Positions 30,356 through 37,330 of a stretch of DNA of 37,330 nt are shown in pieces. The notes beneath the pieces are model-generated. The model worked only from the letters and a program-made list of their open reading frames with translations, was not told the origin of the DNA and did not search any database. The position numbers and the translations under genes are program-made. Each line of letters starts with the position of its first letter. Within the stretch, counting starts at the first letter, position 1. Origin of the DNA: Pseudoselenomonas ruminantium (GTDB lineage Bacteria; Bacillota; Negativicutes; Selenomonadales; Selenomonadaceae); contig CACZIV010000008.1 in NCBI GenBank assembly GCA_902781305.1, forward strand, positions 89,301 through 126,630. The letters are read 5' to 3'.

Positions 30356-31621
30356 ATGGAAAAGTTGATTATACATGGGGGACGTCCGTTAAAGGGGCGC
30401 GTAAAAATCAGCGGGGCCAAGAATGCCGTTTTGCCGATTATTGCGGCAACTCTTTTGGGACAAGAGTCGGCCAGTGTATTGGACGAAGTTCCGGCGCTGG
30501 AAGATGTGCATACCATTACCGAGGTTTTGAAAAAACTGGGGGTTAAGGCGGATTTTGATGAGTCCAAGCATCAGCTGCGCGTGGACAGCACGGTTATTGG
30601 CAGTTGTGAGGCTCCTTACGATTTGGTGCGGAAGATGCGGGCATCGTTCCTCATCATGGGGCCGCTGCTGGCCCGTTGCGGGCAGGCGAAGATTTCCCTG
30701 CCTGGTGGCTGTGCTATCGGTACCCGCCCCATTGATTTGCATTTGAAGGGCTTTGAGGCATTGGGCGCTGAGATTAAAATCGGCCACGGCTTTATCGAGG
30801 CCACGGCTCCGGATGGACTCAAGGGCACGAAAATCTATTTGGACTTCCCGAGCGTGGGCGCTACGGAAAATATCCTGATGGCGGCCTCGATGGCGGAAGG
30901 TGTCACGATATTGGAAAATCCGGCCCAGGAACCGGAAATCGTGGACTTGGCCAATTATCTCAATGTGATGGGGGCCAAGATTCGCGGTGCCGGCACGAAT
31001 GTGATTAAAATCGAAGGTGTACCCAAGCTGGTAGGCCGTGATTATACCATTATTCCGGACCGTATTGAGGCAGGGACCTATATGGTGGCTGCTGCAATGA
31101 CGCAGGGGGATGTCTATATTGAAAATGCCATCAGCGAGCATTTGAAACCAGTGATTGCCAAGTTAAAGGAAGCTGGTGTCACCATTGAAGAAGATGTGGA
31201 CGGCATCCGCGTAACCTGCAATAAGCGTACGAAGGCAGTGGATATCAAGACCATGCCATACCCCGGCTTTCCTACGGATATGCAGGCACAGTTTATGGCT
31301 ATGCTGGCCATATCTGAGGGCACGGGACTGGTTACCGAAACGGTTTTTGAAAACCGCTTCATGCACGTAGATGAATTAAAGCGTATGGGGGCAAACATCA
31401 AGATTGATGGTCGTACTTCCGTGGTGGAAGGTGTGGATACCCTCACGGGCTGTCAGGTAAAGGCTACTGACCTTAGAGCAGGCGCCGCCATGGTGCTCGC
31501 AGGGCTGGTAGCGGAAGGGGAAACCCAGGTGGGCTACCTTCACCATATTGACCGTGGTTATGATAATTTGGTAGACAAATTAGTGGGTCTTGGGGCAGAT
31601 ATCTGCCGCCGGGAATCTTAA
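30356..31621 (+). CDS. murA: UDP-N-acetylglucosamine 1-carboxyvinyltransferase MurA
   Basis: A 421-residue enzyme of standard length. It transfers enolpyruvate from PEP to UDP-GlcNAc, the first committed step of peptidoglycan synthesis, in the cytoplasm. The motif GAKNAVLP has Lys22/Asn23, and the catalytic Cys119 lies in [13 protein letters not shown]; a Cys here predicts fosfomycin sensitivity of the enzyme. [18 protein letters not shown] and [13 protein letters not shown] are also present. ATG 30356 gives family numbering and has AGGAGG upstream. An in-frame upstream start is not supported. Followed by a terminator. Confidence 0.96.
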   Translation: MEKLIIHGGRPLKGRVKISGAKNAVLPIIAATLLGQESASVLDEVPALEDVHTITEVLKKLGVKADFDESKHQLRVDSTVIGSCEAPYDLVRKMRASFLIMGPLLARCGQAKISLPGGCAIGTRPIDLHLKGFEALGAEIKIGHGFIEATAPDGLKGTKIYLDFPSVGATENILMAASMAEGVTILENPAQEPEIVDLANYLNVMGAKIRGAGTNVIKIEGVPKLVGRDYTIIPDRIEAGTYMVAAAMTQGDVYIENAISEHLKPVIAKLKEAGVTIEEDVDGIRVTCNKRTKAVDIKTMPYPGFPTDMQAQFMAMLAISEGTGLVTETVFENRFMHVDELKRMGANIKIDGRTSVVEGVDTLTGCQVKATDLRAGAAMVLAGLVAEGETQVGYLHHIDRGYDNLVDKLVGLGADICRRES

Positions 31622-31626
31622 ATAGG

Positions 31627-31663
31627 AAAAGCCTTGGCATTTTGCAGCCAAGGCTTTTCTTTT
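31627..31663 (+). terminator. Terminator of murA
   Basis: AAAAGCCTTGGC (31627-31638) pairs with GCCAAGGCTTTT (31647-31658), followed by CTTTT. Confidence 0.92.
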
Positions 31664-31692
31664 AGGGCTTTTTCTGTTATACTGATTATATT

Positions 31693-31769
31693 GCGGTTGT
31701 AGCTCAGTTGGATAGAGCGTCCGCCTCCTAAGCGGCAGGTCGCGCGTTCGAATCGCGCCAATCGCACCA
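31693..31769 (+). tRNA. tRNA-Arg (anticodon CCT)
   Basis: A 77-base cloverleaf. The acceptor GCGGTTG pairs with CAATCGC (one G-T), the D arm is GCTC/GAGC, the anticodon stem is TCCGC/GCGGC with loop CTCCTAA (anticodon CCT, codon AGG), and the T arm is GCGCG/CGCGC with loop TTCGAAT. CCA is encoded. Confidence 0.93.
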
Positions 31770-31781
31770 GTTTGTAAATGT

Positions 31782-31834
31782 AAAGGCTGTGAAGTCAGCG
31801 GATGATGATTCCGCACATACTTCACAGCCTTTTT
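31782..31834 (+). terminator. Terminator after tRNA-Arg
   Basis: AAAGGCTGTGAAGT (31782-31795) pairs with ACTTCACAGCCTTT (from 31819), then T-run. An inner GCGGA/TCCGC stem fills the loop. It may also serve the converging DUF1097 gene. Confidence 0.9.
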
Positions 31835-31838
31835 GTAT

Positions 31839-32366
31839 TTATCCGTTATTGCCTTTATAGCCGGCCAGGCTGCAGATTCTCTGGACAAACCAGCCTTCGA
31901 ACAGGCCGATGATATTGGCGCCGTTGATATAGAGGAAGGCCATTAAGATGTTAACCCAGTAATCCGGATGTACCGGAAAGCCGTTTAGATAGTACCCGGC
32001 AAAGATGCAGGAAAAGGCGTTAAAGCCTACCAGCGGCTGAATGCCGGGGATTTTGAAGGTCAGAATCAACAGCAGGATATTAGGAAAAACGCCGATGATA
32101 TTCGGCAGCAGCCAGGGCAGATACGGTTTAAGCAAATCGATGCAGACAACCGAGGACAGAGCCAGTACACCGCCCAGGATACAGGTGATGGTGCCTTCCT
32201 TGATGGCACGCACATTCGCGCCGATAGACAGATACCAGGTCCAGCCGATGAATACCGCCCATACGGGGATATCCACCAGCATGAAGAGGGCAGTCAACCC
32301 GGAGGCTGTGGCCATGAGAAAATCTTCCCGGTTGGCATTCTTGATTGCATAAATTAATTTTTCCAT
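31839..32366 (-). CDS. DUF1097-family membrane protein, partner of guanine deaminase
   Basis: A 175-residue protein with about five membrane segments (for example ASGLTALFMLVDIPVWAVFI, then GGVLALSSVVCIDLL, IIGVFPNILLLILTF, FNAFSCIFAGYYL and NILMAFLYINGANIIGLFEG). Size and pattern fit DUF1097 (YcdZ-like) proteins, whose function is not established. It begins 16 bases after the guaD stop, so the two form an operon. A role in moving purines or deamination products across the inner membrane is a guess from that linkage. Confidence 0.72.
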   Translation of the reverse strand: MEKLIYAIKNANREDFLMATASGLTALFMLVDIPVWAVFIGWTWYLSIGANVRAIKEGTITCILGGVLALSSVVCIDLLKPYLPWLLPNIIGVFPNILLLILTFKIPGIQPLVGFNAFSCIFAGYYLNGFPVHPDYWVNILMAFLYINGANIIGLFEGWFVQRICSLAGYKGNNG

Positions 32367-32382
32367 TTCTCTTACTCCATGA

Positions 32383-33657
32383 TTACTTTCGTGTATTTTT
32401 TACAGGGCGTCCCTGTACATAAACTTCCTGAATGTCCTGAGCTGTGCCGTGGTAGATGAAGTTCTGCAGCTGTTCATCTACGCTGCGCTCCTGTTGGTAT
32501 TCGGGGATATCGGTAATGAGGAAATCAGCAGACCAACCGGTTTCGAAGCTGCCGGACTGTCCGAAGAATTCGCCGCCGGCTTTGGTCGCCAGATAAAAGG
32601 CCTCAGAGAGTTTCAGCGGCGTTTCCTCAGGATGTTCAATGCTGCGGATTTTCGATACTTCAATCGCCCGGACGATTTCGTGCGGCATATAAAGGGTGTG
32701 TCCAGCACCGATATCGCTGCCCAGTACAACTTTGACGCCGGCATTGAGCATTTTGCGCATGGGCATGAGGCCGCTGGCGAGGTTGAGATTGGAGGCGGGG
32801 CAGTGAACCGCATAGACGCCCTTGTCTGCCATAATGGCGATTTCCGCATCGGAAAGATGGATGCAATGGGCCATCAGCGTCGGTGTCTGGCCAAAGAGGC
32901 CAAAGCGGTCATAGACGCTCATGTAGTATTGGTCCTGGGGGAACAGCTTTTTGACCAGCTCGATTTCACCGGGATTTTCGGACAGATGGCTTTGTACAGG
33001 TACCTGATATTTTTCGGCGAACTGTCCCAGCCCGGTCATCATTTCTGCCGTGACCGAGGGCACAAAACGCGGGGTGATGATGGGGCGGACCAGTGGATGG
33101 TTCTGCCATTTTTGGATGAAATCCTCTGTCGCCTTCAGGGATTCCGCAGTTTCTTCGGTGAGGGCCGGCGCAGAGTTGGTGTCCATATTCACCTTGCCGA
33201 CATAGGCGCGTACGCCCTTTTGGGCCAGAATATCGCATAGAATATCAGTGCTTTCCGGATGGATGGTCGCAAAAATTGCGGAAGAGGTGGTGCCGCAGGC
33301 AGTCATTTCATCCACAAAGCGCGGGTAAATCTTGCGGGCATAATCCGGGTCGGCAAATTTGGGCTCTTCCTGAAAGGTGTAGCCGTCGAGCCAATCCAAC
33401 AGCTTGTAGTCCATGCCCATGCCAATCTGGATGTATTGTGGGGCGTGCAGATGCATATCGGCAAAACCCGGCATAATCAGCTTTCCCTGACAGTCTTTTA
33501 CGGGCAGGCTGTCTGCCATAGCAGGCTTTTCGGCAGAAACAGAGGTAATCGTTCCGTTTTCCACAACCATATAGCCGTCTTTTAGCGAGATGAATTTATT
33601 TCTGTCCGGTGTATAGATAAGATTTCCGTGCAGGACAAAGGAATCCTGGTTTTCCAT
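32383..33657 (-). CDS. guaD: Guanine deaminase
   Basis: A 424-residue amidohydrolase. PGFADMHLHAPQYIQIGMGM (HxH metal site and the guanine-deaminase APQY block), LLDWLDGYTFQEE, PRFVPS, SHLSENPGEIE, AHCIHLSD and LGSDIGAGHTLYM (metal Asp) are all present. It converts guanine to xanthine and ammonia, letting the cell use purines as a nitrogen source. ATG 33657 is chosen: TTTGGAGTG lies eight bases before it, while a GTG three codons upstream would lie inside that site. It is the first gene of a two-gene operon with the DUF1097 protein. Confidence 0.94.
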   Translation of the reverse strand: MENQDSFVLHGNLIYTPDRNKFISLKDGYMVVENGTITSVSAEKPAMADSLPVKDCQGKLIMPGFADMHLHAPQYIQIGMGMDYKLLDWLDGYTFQEEPKFADPDYARKIYPRFVDEMTACGTTSSAIFATIHPESTDILCDILAQKGVRAYVGKVNMDTNSAPALTEETAESLKATEDFIQKWQNHPLVRPIITPRFVPSVTAEMMTGLGQFAEKYQVPVQSHLSENPGEIELVKKLFPQDQYYMSVYDRFGLFGQTPTLMAHCIHLSDAEIAIMADKGVYAVHCPASNLNLASGLMPMRKMLNAGVKVVLGSDIGAGHTLYMPHEIVRAIEVSKIRSIEHPEETPLKLSEAFYLATKAGGEFFGQSGSFETGWSADFLITDIPEYQQERSVDEQLQNFIYHGTAQDIQEVYVQGRPVKNTRK

Positions 33658-33819
33658 AATCAACACTCCAAATCAAGTTTTAGTTTGTTCTATTCGTTTT
33701 CATCTTTATTTTATGAAAAAAAGGACAAAAAAGGAAAGGACATAAGTCCGATATGGAGAGGAATATAGGGAGAATTTTTAGCAATTTCCGACATCCCTTT
33801 AGCAGTCGCGGAAAGTCAC

Positions 33820-33848
33820 GTGAAAGGGCGTTTTTTTCATGCTACAAT
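33820..33848 (+). promoter_or_regulatory. Promoter of the rhamnosidase gene
   Basis: Extended -10 TGC-TACAAT (TACAAT at 33843-33848) with a weak -35 GTGAAA (33820-33825) and 17-base spacer. Confidence 0.5.
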
Positions 33849-33890
33849 AGCAATGACGCAAGAACAATATGGATTCGGGGAGGAATCGGT

Positions 33891-36494
33891 ATGTTTACCA
33901 TCAAAAAGATTTTGTTGGATTTTATGGAAGAGGCAGCAGGTGTGACGAGCTTTCCGGTACTTAGCTGGCAGTTTGCGGCGGCAGGCAGGAATTTCCGGCA
34001 GAGTGCTTTTCATATACAGGCCGCTGAGCGGGCAGATTTTACGCAGTTAATCTATGACAGCGGTGAGATGGCGGGCAAGGATTCCAATGGAATCAAGCCG
34101 CATGTGAAACTGCAAAGCGGCAGGCGCTATTATGTGCGCGTGCGGGCGGCTGCCGAGGGAAAATGGTGTCCGTGGTCTGAGCCGGTCAGCTTTCTGACGG
34201 GAAATATCGCAGAAAACTGGCAGGGTAAGTTTATTTCAGCAGAAACGCTTGCGGACAAGGATAATTCCAAGGGAACGTATTTGCGCAAAGAAATTCAACT
34301 GGATAAAGAGGTTGAACAGGCTGTAATTTATACCACGGCTTTGGGGCTGTATCAGTTCTTTATCAATGGACAGCGGATTGGCCGGGAGGAACTGGCACCG
34401 GGCTGGACGGCTTATCAGAAGCGCTTGTCTTATCAGACTTACGAGGTTACGGAATACCTGAAAAATGGCCGCAATGAACTGCGGGCGCATATGGGCGCCG
34501 GCTGGTACAAGGGCATGCTGACCTTCCATCATGTGCGCAATCTCTATGGTGAGCAGACGGCCTTCTTTGGCCAGTTGCATGTGCGTTACACGGATGGTAC
34601 GGAGGACGTCTTTGCCACGGATGAAAGCTGGCTGGGGGCGGACAGCCCGGTGCTTTTCGCAGAAATCTATGGCGGGGAAACCTATGATGCCGGCAAAGCA
34701 GAACCGGAGGCTGGTATGTGGCATACGGTTCAATGTGTCGATTACCCGCTGAACAATTTGCAGCCGCAGACGGCCTCGCCCATTCGTGTGGCTGAGGAGA
34801 TTCCGGTTCAGAAAATGCTGGTAACCCCGAAAGGCGAGCGCGTGCTCGATTTTGGGCAGAATATGTCCGGCTGGGTAACGTTCAAGGTGCGGGGCGCAAA
34901 AGGCACGCAGGTAAAACTGCATTGCTTTGAAGTGCTGGACAAGGATGGTAATGTCTATCTGGAAAATCTGCGGGAAGCCAAGGAAACCCTTACCTATATT
35001 AAGGGCAGTGATGCGGAAGAAGTATTTACGCCGCATTTCACCTATCAGGGCTTTCAATATGCATGGCTGGAAGAGTGGCCGGACGATGCGCAGGCTGATG
35101 ATTTTACGGCACAGGTACTGCATTCGGACATGCCGCAGACAGGCTCTTTTGCATGTTCGGAAAAGCTCATCAATCAGCTGCAGCACAATATCCTTTGGGG
35201 CTTGAAAGGGAATTTCCTGGATGTGCCCACCGATTGTCCGCAGCGTGATGAGCGGCTGGGCTGGACCGGTGATGCAGAGATTTTCAGCAGTACGGCCAAT
35301 TTCCTCGTGAATACCCATGCCTTTTATCAGAAATGGCTGGGCGATTTGGTCGCAGAACAGGCCGATAACGGCGCTGTTCCCCATGTGGTGCCGGACGTGC
35401 TGACCCCTGTGGCCACGCCGGAGATGATTGAGCATATGGGCATGGATGGGGCCTCTGGCTGGGCGGATGCGGCGACCATTGTGCCCTGGAACCTTTATCT
35501 GGCCACGGGCGATATAGCCATTCTGCGCCGTCAGTATGATTCCATGAAAAAGTGGGTTTACTTTATGGAGGCCCGCATGGATGAACAGGGGCGGTTTAAC
35601 TATAAGATGCAGTTTGGTGACTGGCTGGCCCTGGATGGTGACGGCAAGACACCCCTGGGCGCAACGCCTACGCCGTTTACTTGTTCCGTCTATCATCTGG
35701 TGTCGTTGGAGATTGTGGCGCGCAGTGCCAAAATCTTGGGCTATCTGCAGGAAGCAGCGGCGTTTAATCAAAAATTGGAAAAGTTGTTGCGTCGTTTCCG
35801 GACTAATTATCTGCCGGAAGGTGAATTGACGGTGAAAACGCAGTCCGCCTATGCCATGGTGCTGGCCTATAAACTGGCGCCTGCGGATGTACGTCCCAAG
35901 CTGGCAAAAGAACTGGCGGATATGCTCGAAAAAGATGGTCATTTGGTGACAGGCTTTATGGGAACCCCTTGCCTGTGTCAAGCCTTGTCGGAAAATGGCC
36001 AGACTGCTGCAGCCTGGAAGCTTTTGGAACGGGAGGAATTCCCGGGCTGGCTCTATCCGGTGAAGCAGGGAGCAACGACGATTTGGGAACATTGGGATGG
36101 CAAACGGCCGGACGGCAGTTTCTGCAGTCCCGATATGAACTCCTTTAATCATTATGCCTATGGTGCGATTGGTGACTGGCTCTATCGTTATGGTGCAGGT
36201 CTGGATTATGACGAACGGGAGCCAGGCTATAAGCTCATCAATTTCCACCCGCAGCCGGGCGGCAGTTTGCATTTTGCCGAGGCCTGCCATGAAACCCCCT
36301 ATGGCAAGGCGGCGATAAAATGGGAACGTTCAGGCCGCGAGATAACGGTCAAAATGACGGTTCCGCCCAATGCCGGTGCGCGTCTGACCTTGCCGGAAGG
36401 AGCAAGCGTTCAGGCGGCAGAAGGGCTTGATTTCAAGAATGGAACGAGTCAGGTGTTTGGGTCCGGAGAATGGGAGGTGCGGTATTTGGCGTAA
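33891..36494 (+). CDS. GH78 alpha-L-rhamnosidase
   Basis: An 867-residue protein with GH78 layout: an N-terminal fibronectin-like part (~10-105), beta-sandwich carbohydrate-binding domains (TYLRKEIQLDKEVEQAVIYT; LGLYQFFINGQRIGREELAP; MGAGWYKGML), a concanavalin-like part (VLDFGQNMSGWVTF) and the (alpha/alpha)6 catalytic domain. The acid-side motif is DCPQRDERLGWTGDAEIF and the base-side Glu lies in TTIWEHWDGKRPDGSF. It removes terminal L-rhamnose from glycosides or polysaccharide fragments. There is no signal peptide, so it acts on imported oligosaccharides or glycosides. ATG 33891 has GGGGAGG upstream; the open frame further upstream is non-coding promoter sequence. No transporter or rhamnose-catabolism gene is adjacent. 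Confidence 0.92.
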   Translation: MFTIKKILLDFMEEAAGVTSFPVLSWQFAAAGRNFRQSAFHIQAAERADFTQLIYDSGEMAGKDSNGIKPHVKLQSGRRYYVRVRAAAEGKWCPWSEPVSFLTGNIAENWQGKFISAETLADKDNSKGTYLRKEIQLDKEVEQAVIYTTALGLYQFFINGQRIGREELAPGWTAYQKRLSYQTYEVTEYLKNGRNELRAHMGAGWYKGMLTFHHVRNLYGEQTAFFGQLHVRYTDGTEDVFATDESWLGADSPVLFAEIYGGETYDAGKAEPEAGMWHTVQCVDYPLNNLQPQTASPIRVAEEIPVQKMLVTPKGERVLDFGQNMSGWVTFKVRGAKGTQVKLHCFEVLDKDGNVYLENLREAKETLTYIKGSDAEEVFTPHFTYQGFQYAWLEEWPDDAQADDFTAQVLHSDMPQTGSFACSEKLINQLQHNILWGLKGNFLDVPTDCPQRDERLGWTGDAEIFSSTANFLVNTHAFYQKWLGDLVAEQADNGAVPHVVPDVLTPVATPEMIEHMGMDGASGWADAATIVPWNLYLATGDIAILRRQYDSMKKWVYFMEARMDEQGRFNYKMQFGDWLALDGDGKTPLGATPTPFTCSVYHLVSLEIVARSAKILGYLQEAAAFNQKLEKLLRRFRTNYLPEGELTVKTQSAYAMVLAYKLAPADVRPKLAKELADMLEKDGHLVTGFMGTPCLCQALSENGQTAAAWKLLEREEFPGWLYPVKQGATTIWEHWDGKRPDGSFCSPDMNSFNHYAYGAIGDWLYRYGAGLDYDEREPGYKLINFHPQPGGSLHFAEACHETPYGKAAIKWERSGREITVKMTVPPNAGARLTLPEGASVQAAEGLDFKNGTSQVFGSGEWEVRYLA

Positions 36495-36514
36495 TTACAT
36501 AGTTGTGCTAAGGC

Positions 36515-36597
36515 GCCCGCATGGGGCTGGTAATATTTTTCTTCGCTTAGACAGGCTTGTCAAACGCGGCGAAAAACATCACCAGCCCCATGCGGGC
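36515..36597. repeat. Long inverted repeat (83 bases) between the rhamnosidase and the last gene
   Basis: GCCCGCATGGGGCTGGT (36515-36531) and its perfect 17-base complement (36581-36597) enclose a second imperfect stem (TTTTTC with GAAAAA; CGC with GCG) and a GACA/TGTC tip. There is no T-run after it, so it is not a standard intrinsic terminator, though it could stop or protect the rhamnosidase transcript. It may be a REP- or MITE-like dispersed element. Confidence 0.7.
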
Positions 36598-36616
36598 TTA
36601 ATATTGCCTTACTTGG

Positions 36617-36667
36617 TAATACGACATATATTTAGATTAGATAACTATAATACGACATTTGTTTAGA
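36617..36667. repeat. Two 20-base direct repeats, 31 bases apart, upstream of a promoter
   Basis: TAATACGACATATATTTAGA (36617-36636) and TAATACGACATTTGTTTAGA (36648-36667) differ at two positions. The second copy ends eight bases before the -35 box of the next gene and the period is 31 bases (about three turns), which suggests binding sites for a regulator. Confidence 0.75.
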
Positions 36668-36674
36668 AAAATTC

Positions 36675-36703
36675 TTGCTTTTTGTTGAAAAATGCTTTAT
36701 GAT
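36675..36703 (+). promoter_or_regulatory. Promoter of the small exported protein gene
   Basis: TTGCTT (36675-36680), 17-base spacer, TATGAT (36698-36703). Confidence 0.6.
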
Positions 36704-36762
36704 AGTAATAGAGAAACAAAATTCAGACGATTTTTGATGTGTAAGGGATTGGAGGTATCAGC

Positions 36763-37212
36763 ATGGGAAAGTTATGGCGGATTTTGATGATGGCGGCTAT
36801 GGTGGTCGTGTTCTGTGCAGGTTCTGTGTTGGCGGCAGGGGCCGGGCGCAGTTATATCAATGCGTTGAATTCTTTGCCGCGGGTGGGTTCGTATGTGGCG
36901 GATATGCCGGGGTATACAACCATGCTGCAGCGCAAGGGATATGTGTTTGAGGAATTCCATGGCAGTATTGGGGTGGCGGCGTATCAGGAGTCTGTTGATG
37001 CGTATGGCCGTATTGATAGTCTTTCCATAAGTCCGCGACAGGCAGTGCTGATGGATACCGGGGAAGTTGCAGAGATTCTGCATAAACTGAGTGTTCATTA
37101 TGGACGGCCCGACGAAAGCTCGGCGGATAAGGTGATTTGGAACGGCACTTCTGGATATAAAGGCAGTTTTGATACCAAGAGCGGTGTCATTGTTATGAAG
37201 TTAACGAAATAA
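36763..37212 (+). CDS. Small exported protein of unknown function
   Basis: A 149-residue protein with a clear signal peptide (MGKLWRILMMAAMVVVFCAG, cut near VLAA). The mature part has SYINALNSLPRVGSYVADMP, LSISPRQAVLMDTGEVAEIL and VHYGRPDESSADKVIWNG, and ends SGVIVMKLTK. The mixed alpha/beta pattern resembles small periplasmic domains, but I do not recognise a family. It contains no Cys after the signal peptide, so it is not a lipoprotein. TTGGAGG lies ten bases before the ATG. It has its own promoter with upstream direct repeats, and a terminator follows. Confidence 0.82.
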   Translation: MGKLWRILMMAAMVVVFCAGSVLAAGAGRSYINALNSLPRVGSYVADMPGYTTMLQRKGYVFEEFHGSIGVAAYQESVDAYGRIDSLSISPRQAVLMDTGEVAEILHKLSVHYGRPDESSADKVIWNGTSGYKGSFDTKSGVIVMKLTK

Positions 37213-37280
37213 GGAAAGGCTGGCCGAGTGATTGAACTGCTCCCCGTCAAGAGGACAATAAAAAAATATAAGATTTCTTT

Positions 37281-37310
37281 GGTCGACAGATTTGTCTGTC
37301 GGCCTTTTTT
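37281..37310 (+). terminator. Terminator of the small exported protein gene
   Basis: GGTCGACAGA (37281-37290), loop TTTG, TCTGTCGGCC (37295-37304), then six T. Confidence 0.92.
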
Positions 37311-37330
37311 ATGCGGCTAAATACAAGGTG

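Noticed and set aside
33753-33890. A 46-residue N-terminal extension of the rhamnosidase
   Set aside because: The stretch contains the promoter, and GGGGAGG fits ATG 33891; the extension has no protein-like character.

Overview
The window looks like a chromosome segment of a motile, Gram-negative-type Firmicute of the class Negativicutes, most likely Selenomonas or a close relative. Three lines of evidence support this. Three tandem outer-membrane porins carry an N-terminal SLH domain (OmpM/Mep45 type, which in this class ties the outer membrane to peptidoglycan). A flagellar rod, P-ring and L-ring gene block (flgF-flgG-flgA-flgH-flgI-flgJ) lies beside an mreB/mbl gene, an order also found in Bacillus (mbl-flhO-flhP). 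Finally there are Shine-Dalgarno sites of Firmicute strength and a fermentative gene set (sucCD, lactate dehydrogenase).

Region 1 (about 1-7250) is accessory and, up to about 5050, visibly richer in A+T than the rest. It opens with the broken 3' part of an IS200/IS605 transposase and its hairpin end. A compact cluster follows: a multi-pass membrane protein with a possible channel-like C-terminus, a Septu-type defence pair (PtuA ATPase and PtuB HNH nuclease, overlapping by 32 bases) and a membrane phosphoethanolamine-transferase-like enzyme. A second tight cluster holds a HEPN/MNT toxin-antitoxin pair (HEPN RX4HXY and MNT GSX10DXD motifs both intact), a small P-loop ATPase and a DUF4869 protein. 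Two tRNA-Val genes (GAC, CAC) with their own promoter and terminator close the region.

Region 2 (7500-12020) holds the three SLH-porin paralogues. Each has its own promoter (TTGC-type -35, 17-base spacer) and terminator; the first two share a leader, N-terminal coding sequence and 3' UTR.

Region 3 (12070-21760) is mostly core: a Crp/Fnr-family regulator, a structured intergenic region, a REC-degenerate GGDEF-EAL protein, a HAD phosphatase, a small unknown protein, aldose 1-epimerase, succinyl-CoA synthetase (sucCD), an unusual L-lactate dehydrogenase and mreB/mbl.

Region 4 (21860-31770) carries the flagellar genes, an exported AMIN + phosphodiester-glycosidase protein, an exported SpoIVB-type (S55) protein whose Ser and His segments are in permuted order, murA and tRNA-Arg(CCT).

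Region 5 (31800-37330) carries guanine deaminase with a DUF1097 membrane protein, a GH78 alpha-L-rhamnosidase, a long inverted repeat, a pair of direct repeats next to a promoter, and a small exported protein of unknown function.

The parts most worth following up are the two defence-like clusters, the permuted S55 protein, the variant lactate dehydrogenase and the structured non-coding segments at 12865-12977 and 36515-36667.
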